Source: Acinetobacter johnsonii CIP 64.6 (GTDB lineage: Bacteria; Pseudomonadota; Gammaproteobacteria; Pseudomonadales; Moraxellaceae). From it: 64,000 nt of DNA. Shown here one piece after another: positions 45,608-53,883 of the stretch. The position numbers were made by a program, and so were the translations under genes. The DNA is taken from NCBI RefSeq assembly GCF_000368045.1, contig NZ_KB849234.1, positions 371,102 to 435,101 on the forward strand, given 5' to 3'. Below the pieces are notes generated by a model that was given only the letters and a program-made list of their open reading frames with translations, had not been told where the DNA came from and searched no databases. Every line of letters begins with the position of its first letter. Positions within the stretch are counted from its first letter, which is position 1.

Positions 45608-47500
45608 ATGAACCAGTTAACGAATCTTTCCGCTGAAATTTCAGCACAACATGAACAAGATGCCAAAGATCTGACCCGTATCTTGCCTGCCTCTAAAAAA
45701 GTCTATATCCAAGGTTCACGCCCAGACATTCAAGTCCCCATGCGTGAGATTGAACTGACCGAAACCCCAACAGGCTTAGGCGGTGAGTACAATCCACCAG
45801 TGATGGTGTATGACACCTCTGGTGTGTATACCGACACCAATGTCAGTATTGATCTGAACAAAGGTCTACCGAATGTCCGCGAAAATTGGATTGAAGAGCG
45901 CAACGATACAGAAATGTTAGACAGCCTCAGTTCAAGCTTTGGTCAAGAGCGTTTACGGGATATTCGTACCGCTGATATTCGTTTTGCCCATATTCAAAAA
46001 CCACGTCGTGCCAAAGCAGGCCTCAATGTCACGCAGATGCATTATGCCAAACAAGGCATTATTACCCCTGAGATGGAATACATCGCTATTCGTGAAAATC
46101 AGCGTCAACGTGAAGGGGTCGATGCACGTCAACACGCGGGGCAAAACTTTGGTGCGCATAACTTGATGGAAATCACGCCTGAGTTTGTACGTAAAGAAGT
46201 GGCTGAAGGGCGTGCGATTATCCCTGCCAATATTAACCATCCTGAAATTGAACCAATGATCATTGGCCGAAACTTCTTGGTGAAAATCAATGCCAATATT
46301 GGTAACTCGGCTCTCGGCTCTTCAATCGATGAAGAAGTCGCAAAAATGACATGGGCAACCCGTTGGGGTGCAGACACCATCATGGATCTCTCCACAGGGA
46401 AGAACATCCATGAAACCCGTGAGTGGATTATCCGTAACTCACCTGTTCCGATTGGTACTGTACCGATCTATCAAGCTTTAGAAAAAGTTGATGGGGTGGC
46501 GGAAGACTTGACATGGGAAATCTTCAAAGACACGCTGATCGAACAAGCTGAGCAAGGCGTAGACTATTTCACCATCCATGCAGGCGTCTTATTGCGTTAT
46601 GTACCGATGACGGCGAATCGCCTCACTGGTATCGTGTCTCGTGGTGGTTCGATCATGGCGCAGTGGTGTTTGGCCCATCACCAAGAGAACTTCCTCTATA
46701 CACATTTTGATGAAATCTGCGAAATCATGAAAGCCTATGATGTGTCATTTAGCCTCGGCGATGGCCTACGTCCGGGGTGTATCCAAGATGCCAATGACGA
46801 AGCACAGTTCTCTGAATTACGCACTTTAGGTGAGTTGACTCATCGTGCATGGAAACATGATGTGCAAGTGATGATTGAAGGTCCAGGGCATGTGCCTATG
46901 CATATGATCAAAGAAAATATGGATCTGCAGCTTGAAGTCTGCCAAGAAGCGCCCTTCTACACTTTAGGGCCATTGACCACCGATATTGCCCCAGGTTATG
47001 ACCATATTACTTCTGCGATTGGTGCGGCGATGATTGGTTGGTATGGGACTGCCATGCTCTGTTATGTCACGCCAAAAGAACACTTGGGCCTGCCGAACAA
47101 GAAAGACGTCAAAGATGGCATCATCACCTATAAAATTGCAGCACATGCGGCAGATTTGGCCAAAGGTCATCCGGGTGCGCAAGTTCGTGACAATGCCCTG
47201 TCTAAAGCACGTTTTGAATTCCGCTGGGAAGATCAGTTTAATCTCAGTCTTGACCCAGACACGGCGCGTAGCATGCATGATGAAACCATGCCAAAGGAGG
47301 CGCACAAATCTGCGCACTTCTGTTCGATGTGCGGTCCTAAGTTTTGCTCGATGAAAATCACACAAAACGTGCGTGATTATGCACAAAATCAGCAAAATGC
47401 TACGCTGAATAAAATTCAGCAAGAAGAGGTTGAAAACGGTCTCGATAGCATGAAAAAACAATTCCATGCAACCGGACAAAACTTGTACCAAAAAGTGTAA
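45608..47500 (+). CDS. thiC: Phosphomethylpyrimidine synthase ThiC
   Basis: A 630-residue radical-SAM enzyme making the pyrimidine moiety of thiamine from aminoimidazole ribotide. The C-terminal cluster motif CSMCGPKFC is intact. The ATG at 45608 has AAGGA eight bases upstream; the frame extends upstream without a better start. Controlled by the TPP riboswitch. nudF starts 75 bases downstream. Confidence 0.97.
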   Translation: MNQLTNLSAEISAQHEQDAKDLTRILPASKKVYIQGSRPDIQVPMREIELTETPTGLGGEYNPPVMVYDTSGVYTDTNVSIDLNKGLPNVRENWIEERNDTEMLDSLSSSFGQERLRDIRTADIRFAHIQKPRRAKAGLNVTQMHYAKQGIITPEMEYIAIRENQRQREGVDARQHAGQNFGAHNLMEITPEFVRKEVAEGRAIIPANINHPEIEPMIIGRNFLVKINANIGNSALGSSIDEEVAKMTWATRWGADTIMDLSTGKNIHETREWIIRNSPVPIGTVPIYQALEKVDGVAEDLTWEIFKDTLIEQAEQGVDYFTIHAGVLLRYVPMTANRLTGIVSRGGSIMAQWCLAHHQENFLYTHFDEICEIMKAYDVSFSLGDGLRPGCIQDANDEAQFSELRTLGELTHRAWKHDVQVMIEGPGHVPMHMIKENMDLQLEVCQEAPFYTLGPLTTDIAPGYDHITSAIGAAMIGWYGTAMLCYVTPKEHLGLPNKKDVKDGIITYKIAAHAADLAKGHPGAQVRDNALSKARFEFRWEDQFNLSLDPDTARSMHDETMPKEAHKSAHFCSMCGPKFCSMKITQNVRDYAQNQQNATLNKIQQEEVENGLDSMKKQFHATGQNLYQKV

Positions 47501-47539
47501 GTTGATAAAAAACCTTTTGTAATCATGCGATTCTCAGTT

Positions 47540-47564
47540 AGGATGAAATGATAAATTTCATCCT
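47540..47564. repeat. Inverted repeat upstream of nudF
   Basis: Perfect 10-bp stem aggatgaaat/atttcatcct with a 5-base loop, ending 11 bases before the nudF ATG. There is no T tract after it, so it is more likely an operator or mRNA hairpin than a terminator. Confidence 0.5.
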
Positions 47565-47575
47565 GATTGCGCTTT

Positions 47576-48196
47576 ATGAACATAATTAAGCAAGCTACAT
47601 ATCACAGTGAAGATGTCCAAATTGTAGACAGGGCCTTTGTTTTTCAGGGTTTTGTTCAAGTAGAAAAAGTAAATTTACGTCATCGCCTGTTTAATCAAAC
47701 GGAGTACACCGCTGTGATTTCACGTGAGCTCATTCAGCGTCCTGAAGCTGCGGGTGTCTTGATTTATGATGATGCACAACAAAAATTTGCCTTGATTGAA
47801 CAATTTCGTATTGGTGCTATGGATGATCAAGATTCAGCTTGGCAGCTAGAGATTATTGCGGGAGTACTCGATGGTGATGAATCACCTGAAAGCTGTATTC
47901 GCCGTGAAGCATTAGAAGAATCAGGCTGTCAGATTGAACACTTACAACATCTGTTTAGCTTTTATCCTTCTGCAGGTGCCTGTGCGGAACTGTTTCATCT
48001 GTATAGTGCTGCGGCCGATTTACCCAAACAAGGTGGTGTATTTGGTATGCCCGATGAAGGTGAAAATATTTTATTACACCTGATTGATTATGCGCAGATC
48101 GATACATTACTTTCCAATGGTCGGCTCAGAAATGCGCCTGTCATAATGGCCTTGCAATGGCTACAACAACAGATTAAAACGACAAGGAATGTCTAA
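47576..48196 (+). CDS. nudF: ADP-ribose pyrophosphatase (NUDIX)
   Basis: A 206-residue NUDIX hydrolase from ATG 47576 (a TTG lies three codons upstream). The NUDIX box is GVLDGDESPESC followed by IRREALEESGC, fitting Gx5Ex7REUxEExGU. It resembles NudF, which hydrolyses ADP-ribose. It overlaps functionally with cpdA, which follows closely, as in other gammaproteobacteria. The ribosome binding site is poor. Confidence 0.88.
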   Translation: MNIIKQATYHSEDVQIVDRAFVFQGFVQVEKVNLRHRLFNQTEYTAVISRELIQRPEAAGVLIYDDAQQKFALIEQFRIGAMDDQDSAWQLEIIAGVLDGDESPESCIRREALEESGCQIEHLQHLFSFYPSAGACAELFHLYSAAADLPKQGGVFGMPDEGENILLHLIDYAQIDTLLSNGRLRNAPVIMALQWLQQQIKTTRNV

Positions 48197-48206
48197 GGGG
48201 TCAGGC

Positions 48207-49004
48207 ATGACTTTAAATAATGAGAAAAATTGGACCATTATCCAAATTTCAGATACGCACTTGATGGATCAAGATCATCTGGAGTTTGTACGTATGAATC
48301 CAGAGCAAAGCTTTCATCATGTAATACAACACATTGTGGAACGTCATCCACAAATTGATGCCTTCGTCCATACGGGCGACTTGGCACAAGTACCTGTGCC
48401 TCGAACCTATCAACGCTATTTAGACTTTATGCAGAGTTTAAAGACGCCGTTTTATCAGGTTCCGGGCAATCATGACAATGCCGAGCACTTCCCTTTTCAT
48501 CAGCAGCAAAACAAAGTTCATGTGATTCACTTTGGTCCTTGGAGCATGGTTTTACTCAATAGTGCCGTCAAAGGTAAAATCGATGGCTGGGTCGATGAAG
48601 CACAATTGAACCAACTGGAACAAATCCTACAAGAATTTGCCCAGCAACACATTGTGATTGCCTGTCATCATCATCCTTTTGAAATGCAGTCAAAATGGAT
48701 TGATCAACATAAACTCAAGAACACCCAAGACCTCACTGCGGTTCTTGCGAAATACCACAATGTCAAAATTGTGCTGTCGGGACATGTCCATCAAGAATCA
48801 TGGCGTGAATGGCATAGTATTCAGTTTTACTCGACGCCGTCTACCAGTGTCCAATTTAAGCCTTTAAGCGATCATTTCGCCTTAGATGAGCAAGCACCGG
48901 GTTATCGTATTTTACAATTAAACGCAGATGGCAGCCATGAAACCCACGTAGAACGTGTCTTACACGCACAGCAAAAAATAAATGTTGAAATTTCAGGTTA
49001 TTAA
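48207..49004 (+). CDS. cpdA: 3',5'-cyclic-AMP phosphodiesterase-like metallophosphoesterase
   Basis: A 265-residue calcineurin-like phosphoesterase with all five metal-ligand motifs: QISDTHL, HTGDLAQ, PGNHDN, CHHHPF and SGHVHQE. This is the plan of CpdA, which degrades cAMP. The ATG at 48207 has AAGGGG six bases before it and begins 10 bases after the nudF stop; an upstream ATG at 48189 would overlap nudF. Substrate specificity is inferred from neighbourhood. Confidence 0.88.
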   Translation: MTLNNEKNWTIIQISDTHLMDQDHLEFVRMNPEQSFHHVIQHIVERHPQIDAFVHTGDLAQVPVPRTYQRYLDFMQSLKTPFYQVPGNHDNAEHFPFHQQQNKVHVIHFGPWSMVLLNSAVKGKIDGWVDEAQLNQLEQILQEFAQQHIVIACHHHPFEMQSKWIDQHKLKNTQDLTAVLAKYHNVKIVLSGHVHQESWREWHSIQFYSTPSTSVQFKPLSDHFALDEQAPGYRILQLNADGSHETHVERVLHAQQKINVEISGY

Positions 49005-49115
49005 CTTTTCATTTTTATCGTTTTCAATTACCTTAGTTGCTCTTACGAAAAAGTGATCAATTTAATCCAAACATCAAAGACTATCAAAATACTTAAAAAG
49101 TCTATATGATGACGA

Positions 49116-49141
49116 CCCCCGAGGGTTAATCTCCTCGAGGG
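49116..49141 (+). other. Leader hairpin upstream of dksA
   Basis: Stem cccccgagg/cctcgaggg (one mismatch) with an 8-base loop, about 70 bases before the dksA start. No T tract follows. Possible mRNA regulatory structure in the 209-base cpdA-dksA gap. Confidence 0.4.
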
Positions 49142-49213
49142 TGGATAAAAACACTTGCATATCACCATATTTTTTGCGTATTAAAGATACGTATATGATG
49201 AGGATTGCCCTAA

Positions 49214-49741
49214 ATGGCGAATGACAACCAAAATACTGTCTTAGACGAACAAACTGATGTTGTAGATGAAAAATCTACAAAACGTGTGCGCAAAACTAAG
49301 CCTAAAGCGACTGACGGTGGTTCTACTGCAAGCTTATTTGGTATTGAACCTTATCAGCCGAAAAAAAATGAAGAATACATGTCTGAAGGTCAGCTTGAGC
49401 ACTTCCGCCAAATTTTGTTGGCATGGAAAGCAGAGTTGATGTCAGAAGTTGACCGCACACTCAACACCATGCAAGACGAAAACACCGCTTTGCCTGATGT
49501 GAATGACCGTGCGACACAAGAAGAAGAGTTTGCAATTGAACTACGTACACGTGACCGTGAACGTAAACTCATCCGCAAAATCGAGCAATCAATTGAAGCG
49601 ATTAAAAACGATGACTATGGTTTCTGTGAAACCTGTGGCATCGAAATTGGTCTGCGCCGTTTAGAGGCTCGTCCAACTGCGACTTTATGTATTGACTGCA
49701 AAACACTGGCAGAAATCAAAGAGAAGCAAAATAACGGTTAA
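49214..49741 (+). CDS. dksA: RNA polymerase-binding transcription factor DksA
   Basis: A 175-residue DksA that enters the polymerase secondary channel and, with ppGpp, resets rRNA transcription. The coiled-coil tip holds the two acidic residues in DVNDRA, followed by the C-terminal zinc finger CETCG ... CIDCK with four cysteines. The first ~45 residues are charged and disordered, longer than in E. coli. It precedes gluQ, as usual. Confidence 0.96.
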   Translation: MANDNQNTVLDEQTDVVDEKSTKRVRKTKPKATDGGSTASLFGIEPYQPKKNEEYMSEGQLEHFRQILLAWKAELMSEVDRTLNTMQDENTALPDVNDRATQEEEFAIELRTRDRERKLIRKIEQSIEAIKNDDYGFCETCGIEIGLRRLEARPTATLCIDCKTLAEIKEKQNNG

Positions 49742-49757
49742 TCATGTTATTCAATAA

Positions 49758-49795
49758 TCCTCCCCCAACCCCTCCTTTACAAAAGGAGGGGGACA
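49758..49795. repeat. Palindromic REP-like repeat over the gluQ ribosome binding site
   Basis: The sequence cctcccccaacccctccttt ... aaaggaggggg forms a hairpin; its right arm ends at 49,792 and includes the GGAGGGGG that lies about 8 bases before the gluQ ATG. It resembles the element at 15,675-15,734. Confidence 0.6.
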
Positions 49796-49800
49796 ACAGG

Positions 49801-50664
49801 ATGGCTTATGTGGGTCGGTTTGCGCCATCGCCAACCGGCCCTTTGCATTTTGGGTCACTTATCACCGCCGTTGCCAGTTATTGCGAAGCAAAAGCACATC
49901 AAGGCTCATGGTTGGTTCGTATCGAAGATACCGACATCCCGCGTATTTACCCCGGCAGTGAAAGCCATATCTTGCGTTGTATCGAGGCTTTCGGCTTTCA
50001 GCCCGATGCGGAGATTATTTTCCAAAAAGATCGTCTCGACCTATATGAAGACGTGATTCAACAACTGCATCAACTCAAACTGGTCTATGCCTGTCAGTGC
50101 ACCCGAAAAATGCTTGGTTCTAACCACATTTATGCAGGCACCTGCCGTGACCTTGCTCTGCCTTTTGATCAACAAGCCATTCGCGTCAAAGTGGAAGATG
50201 TCGAGATTTGTTTTGATGATGCTCTGCAAGGCAGACACTGCTCACAACTGGCACATGAGCTCGGTGACTTTGTACTGAAACGCCGCGATGGCATTATCAA
50301 CTATCAATTAGCTGTAGTGGTAGATGACTATCTACAAGGCATCACCCATGTGGTCCGTGGTGCAGATCTATTGGATAATACCGAGCGACAAATTTATTTA
50401 GGTCAGCTGCTAGATTACCCACGTCTTAGCTATATGCACCTGCCTTTAGCCATGAATGATCAAGGGCAAAAATTGTCTAAACAAAATATGGCACAAGCGC
50501 TGGATCTTAACCAAGCACCAGCTCTACTCGCTCAAGCAATACGCGCTCTAAATCAGCCAGTTGTCGAACTAGACCATCCTAAACGAATGTTGCAACAAGC
50601 CATTGCACAATGGGATGTTTCACTGATTCCGCACCGTACTACCCTGCACGGTATCTATTTATAG
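49801..50664 (+). CDS. gluQ: Glutamyl-Q tRNA(Asp) synthetase
   Basis: A 287-residue paralogue of glutamyl-tRNA synthetase that charges queuosine in tRNA-Asp. It has the FAPSPTGPLHFGS motif (HIGH-type), a CQC...C zinc cluster near residues 98-122, and the KLSKQN loop, but no anticodon-binding domain. The ATG at 49801 is preferred over 49744, because the extra 19 codons of the longer frame cover the palindromic repeat. Confidence 0.93.
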   Translation: MAYVGRFAPSPTGPLHFGSLITAVASYCEAKAHQGSWLVRIEDTDIPRIYPGSESHILRCIEAFGFQPDAEIIFQKDRLDLYEDVIQQLHQLKLVYACQCTRKMLGSNHIYAGTCRDLALPFDQQAIRVKVEDVEICFDDALQGRHCSQLAHELGDFVLKRRDGIINYQLAVVVDDYLQGITHVVRGADLLDNTERQIYLGQLLDYPRLSYMHLPLAMNDQGQKLSKQNMAQALDLNQAPALLAQAIRALNQPVVELDHPKRMLQQAIAQWDVSLIPHRTTLHGIYL

Positions 50665-50817
50665 CAAAACGATTGCGACAGAAACTCAACACTACGCATA
50701 GCGCGCAACGTTTCAATTGAAGAAAATTCAAAAAATTAGATTATTACAGTCACATTCATCATGAAAGAATGATGGATAGATATGCTGATGAGAAACACAA
50801 TTTAGAAAGGAGTCAAA

Positions 50818-50862
50818 CGCTATCCGCATAAAACGAAAAATGAGTTTCGTCTGCGGAAAGCG
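50818..50862. repeat. 45-bp imperfect inverted repeat in the gluQ-ftsW gap
   Basis: cgctatccgca ... tgcggaaagcg pair with one mismatch (A·A), and inside them acgaaa/tttcgt pair. It lies 20 bases after the ftsW stop on the minus strand. No T tract is present, so it is not a standard terminator. Confidence 0.55.
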
Positions 50863-50881
50863 TGATGAAAGAAGAACCCGC

Positions 50882-52078
50882 TTAGAAGCTGGATTCTTCT
50901 TTGGTTGGATTGGCACTTTGTGTTGTTGCATCTATTTTTAAAATCAAACTGATCATCACTGCACACATAATCAGTGATGAACCGCCATAACTAATAAAAG
51001 GTAGCGTCAAACCTTTGGTTGGCAGCATACCCATGTTCATACCTGCGTTTACCAAAATTTGCAGTAAGAAAATAATCGATACCCCATAAGCCAAATAACC
51101 CGCACGCAGGTACTGATTTTTCAGCGCACGATGACCCACTTTGATACAGCACAGCAACATGGTAAAGGACAGAATCAAGACCGTAGTGATCCCGAAAAAG
51201 CCAAACTCTTCGCCTAAAATGGCCAACATGAAGTCGGTATGCGCTTCAGGCAAGTAGGCCATTTTCTGTACACTGTGGCCAAGTCCTACACCAAACCATT
51301 CACCACGGCCAAAAGCCATCAAGGCATTGGAAAGCTGGTAACCAGTACCTAGCGGATCTTCCCAAGGGTTTGAGAAAGACATTAGACGTTCAAAACGGTA
51401 AGGCTCAAATACAATCAGAAAGACAAATGCCGCAAAAATTGCACCAAAAGCCATACCAAACTGAATCAACGGCGCGCCAGCAAGGAAGAAGATACCAAGC
51501 ATCATCAAACTAATCACCACGGTTGCACCCAAGTCGGGCTCCGCGATAATCAAACCCACCGTTAACAGCATAATAATACCGAGACGGATCAAACCTTTGA
51601 TGTTATTTCTTACTTCTTCGGCACGGCGTACCACATAGTCCGCGGTGAAAATCGCCATCATCACTTTGGCGACCTCTGAAGCCTGCAATGTAAAGCCCGC
51701 AACACGAATCCAGCGGGTTGAACCATTGACCTCCGTACCGACGACCAACACAGCGGCCAGCAGTAAAATGGTCAAAATCCACAACGGAAAGGTGTTATTG
51801 AACCAAACATTGAGCGGAACTCGGTATACCGCATAGGCCAAAACGCCAGCCACCGCAATTGAAATCCCGTGACGAAGGACATAGTGAAATGAATTCTCAT
51901 GAAGGCGTTCAGCATAAGGCATCGACGCAGATGCGACCATGATCGAACCCAAACACAACAACGCAACGACGCAGAAGATCAACACATTACGTGGTGTCAC
52001 TTCGCTGGGTACACGCGGCGCCCAACGGCTATAAAACTGATTCATTTTATTGATCGTTGTCTGAGCAAACTCAGCCAT
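50882..52078 (-). CDS. ftsW: Cell-division peptidoglycan glycosyltransferase FtsW
   Basis: A 398-residue SEDS-family enzyme that polymerises septal peptidoglycan from lipid II with PBP3. Ten membrane segments are expected; the conserved catalytic region AEPDLGATVVI (Asp) and the C-terminal MGMLPTKGLTLPFISYGGSS signature are present. The ATG at 52078 has AAGGAA seven bases upstream; the frame extends into murD without a plausible start. It starts 19 bases after the murD stop. Confidence 0.95.
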   Translation of the reverse strand: MAEFAQTTINKMNQFYSRWAPRVPSEVTPRNVLIFCVVALLCLGSIMVASASMPYAERLHENSFHYVLRHGISIAVAGVLAYAVYRVPLNVWFNNTFPLWILTILLLAAVLVVGTEVNGSTRWIRVAGFTLQASEVAKVMMAIFTADYVVRRAEEVRNNIKGLIRLGIIMLLTVGLIIAEPDLGATVVISLMMLGIFFLAGAPLIQFGMAFGAIFAAFVFLIVFEPYRFERLMSFSNPWEDPLGTGYQLSNALMAFGRGEWFGVGLGHSVQKMAYLPEAHTDFMLAILGEEFGFFGITTVLILSFTMLLCCIKVGHRALKNQYLRAGYLAYGVSIIFLLQILVNAGMNMGMLPTKGLTLPFISYGGSSLIMCAVMISLILKIDATTQSANPTKEESSF

Positions 52079-52097
52079 CTCAATTTCCTTATTATTT

Positions 52098-53444
52098 TTA
52101 GTGGAGTTCTTGCACACAAGCGACAAACTGATGTCCGCGCTGTGGGTAACCACTGAACATATCAAAACTTGCACATGCAGGTGACAATAACACGACATCA
52201 TGGGCTTGGGTATGGGCTTGGCAAAGTGCAACCGCCTGCTCTAAAGTCTCAGCATGCAGTAAGGTGGTTGTTCCTGCCACAGCTTGTTCAATCAACGCCG
52301 CATCTTCACCAATCAACACAGCCACTTTCACGTATTTGCTCAAAGCCTCACGTAAAGCGCTAAAGTCTTGCCCTTTGCCTTGACCACCTAAAATGATCGC
52401 GACCTTGCCACCTTTGGCTTCAATCGCAGCACCTAAACCATCAATCGCAGCCAGTGTTGCGCCGACGTTGGTGCCCTTAGAGTCATTATAGTAACGAACA
52501 CCCTCAACGTCTTTCACAAACTCACAGCGATGCTCTAAGCCTTTAAAGCTTTTCAGTGTTTCCAACATCGACTCAAGTGGAAGATTGATTGCCTCACCTA
52601 AAGCCAAACAGGCCAAAGCATTGGCCACATTGTGTGTGCCTTGAATATACATCTCTGCACTGTTCAATAAACGTGTGCGGCCACGGGCCAACCAGATCGT
52701 ACCGTCGTCATCTCTTAATACACCGTACTGATTCATATCAGGTGCATTTAAACCAAAGCTTTGCATTGGCGTAGCATCAGGTACCAAAGGACGCGTAAGT
52801 GAGTCATCACGGTTATGAACGACTTTTTTCACGCCTTGGAAAATGCGATGCTTCGCGGTGTGATAGCCCATCATATCGCCATGACGGTCAAGATGGTCTT
52901 CACTCATATTCAGTACCACCGCAACTTCAGCTTGTAAATTTGAAGTGGTTTCTAACTGAAAGCTGGATAGTTCTAAAATGTATAAATCTGGCTCATCTTT
53001 GGTCAAATCCAACGCTGGGCGACCAAGGTTACCGCCTACCGCAACTTTCACGCCTGCATGTTCAGCCATCAGACCAATCAAGGTCGTCACGGTACTTTTT
53101 GCATTCGACCCAGTAATGGCCATGATCGGCTTGTCGGTTGCACGGCGTAGGATTTGAATTTCACTCACCACGGGAATGCCTTTGGCAATCGCAGCTTGAA
53201 TTTCAGGTAGTTTAGGATCAAGCCCAGGGCTAATAACGATTTCTTCAGCAGACAACAACAGTTCTGCGTCAAACTGACCAAAACTGGTTTGTACCTCTGC
53301 TGGAATTTGGTCATGACCGGGCGGGGTCGACCGAGAGTCCGTTACTGCAACGCGGTAGCCTTGGTTATGTAAAAAATTGACCGCTGCAACACCAGAAATG
53401 CCGAGCCCTGCAACGACCTTAAGTCCACCACGTTGTATTAACAT
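52098..53444 (-). CDS. murD: UDP-N-acetylmuramoylalanine-D-glutamate ligase
   Basis: A 448-residue Mur ligase that adds D-glutamate to UDP-MurNAc-L-Ala. The P-loop is GSNAKSTVTT, with an Ala in place of the usual Gly; the ATP-site HLDRHGDM and the DSKGTN motif also fit MurD. Located directly before ftsW, as in the division and cell-wall cluster, although the other dcw genes are not here. Confidence 0.95.
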   Translation of the reverse strand: MLIQRGGLKVVAGLGISGVAAVNFLHNQGYRVAVTDSRSTPPGHDQIPAEVQTSFGQFDAELLLSAEEIVISPGLDPKLPEIQAAIAKGIPVVSEIQILRRATDKPIMAITGSNAKSTVTTLIGLMAEHAGVKVAVGGNLGRPALDLTKDEPDLYILELSSFQLETTSNLQAEVAVVLNMSEDHLDRHGDMMGYHTAKHRIFQGVKKVVHNRDDSLTRPLVPDATPMQSFGLNAPDMNQYGVLRDDDGTIWLARGRTRLLNSAEMYIQGTHNVANALACLALGEAINLPLESMLETLKSFKGLEHRCEFVKDVEGVRYYNDSKGTNVGATLAAIDGLGAAIEAKGGKVAIILGGQGKGQDFSALREALSKYVKVAVLIGEDAALIEQAVAGTTTLLHAETLEQAVALCQAHTQAHDVVLLSPACASFDMFSGYPQRGHQFVACVQELH

Positions 53445-53550
53445 TTTCGCCCCATGCTTGGTCTGAGATTTATCTGCGGAAATGTTAGCACTTTGCTGTT
53501 TTGAATGCTTTTTCTGTTTTGACTTTCCTGCACTTTTTTTGTGTCAGTGC

Positions 53551-53583
53551 GTAAAAAAGCCGCCCCTCTTGGACGGCTTTTTT
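53551..53583 (-). terminator. feo operon terminator
   Basis: Stem agccg-cc/gg-cggct (53559-53579, one mismatch), with T runs on both strands. It follows the small Cys-rich gene on the minus strand. Confidence 0.82.
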
Positions 53584-53604
53584 ATTTGTGAGCAAAAATC
53601 GTTT

Positions 53605-53856
53605 TTATTTCCACTTCACCGCTTGGACTTCAGGCTTTTTCGCATTGCTGTCTTCCGTTGCTGGACAAGCACAGTTTCCGCCACAACCACCAGCCATTGA
53701 CGGTTTTAACCACGTTGCTAAACGCGTCCAACCTCGAGCCTCACACAGCGCAGACAAGGACATGAAAACTGAACCCGATGTCTTAGGAAATACTTTCTTA
53801 AATACCACCACGGCACTCCAGATCACCAGAGCAGCAACAATTAGAATTTCAATCAT
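53605..53856 (-). CDS. FeoB-associated Cys-rich small membrane protein
   Basis: An 83-residue protein with one N-terminal membrane segment (IEILIVAALVIWSAVVVFKK) and a cytoplasmic or periplasmic tail that contains GGCGGNCACPA, three Cys in five residues, plus one more Cys near residue 38. It starts 27 bases after feoB. Small Cys-rich proteins of this kind commonly follow feoB; the name is by context. A role in handling ferrous iron is inferred. Confidence 0.75.
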   Translation of the reverse strand: MIEILIVAALVIWSAVVVFKKVFPKTSGSVFMSLSALCEARGWTRLATWLKPSMAGGCGGNCACPATEDSNAKKPEVQAVKWK

Positions 53857-53883
53857 CTCAATCTCCTCGCCTATTTACGCCAA

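Noticed and set aside
46964..47491. A 175-codon minus-strand ORF inside thiC
   Set aside because: Antisense of a highly conserved gene; no start signals.
52079..52231. A 51-codon N-terminal extension of FtsW overlapping murD
   Set aside because: The extension has no FtsW similarity, and the ATG at 52078 has AAGGAA upstream.
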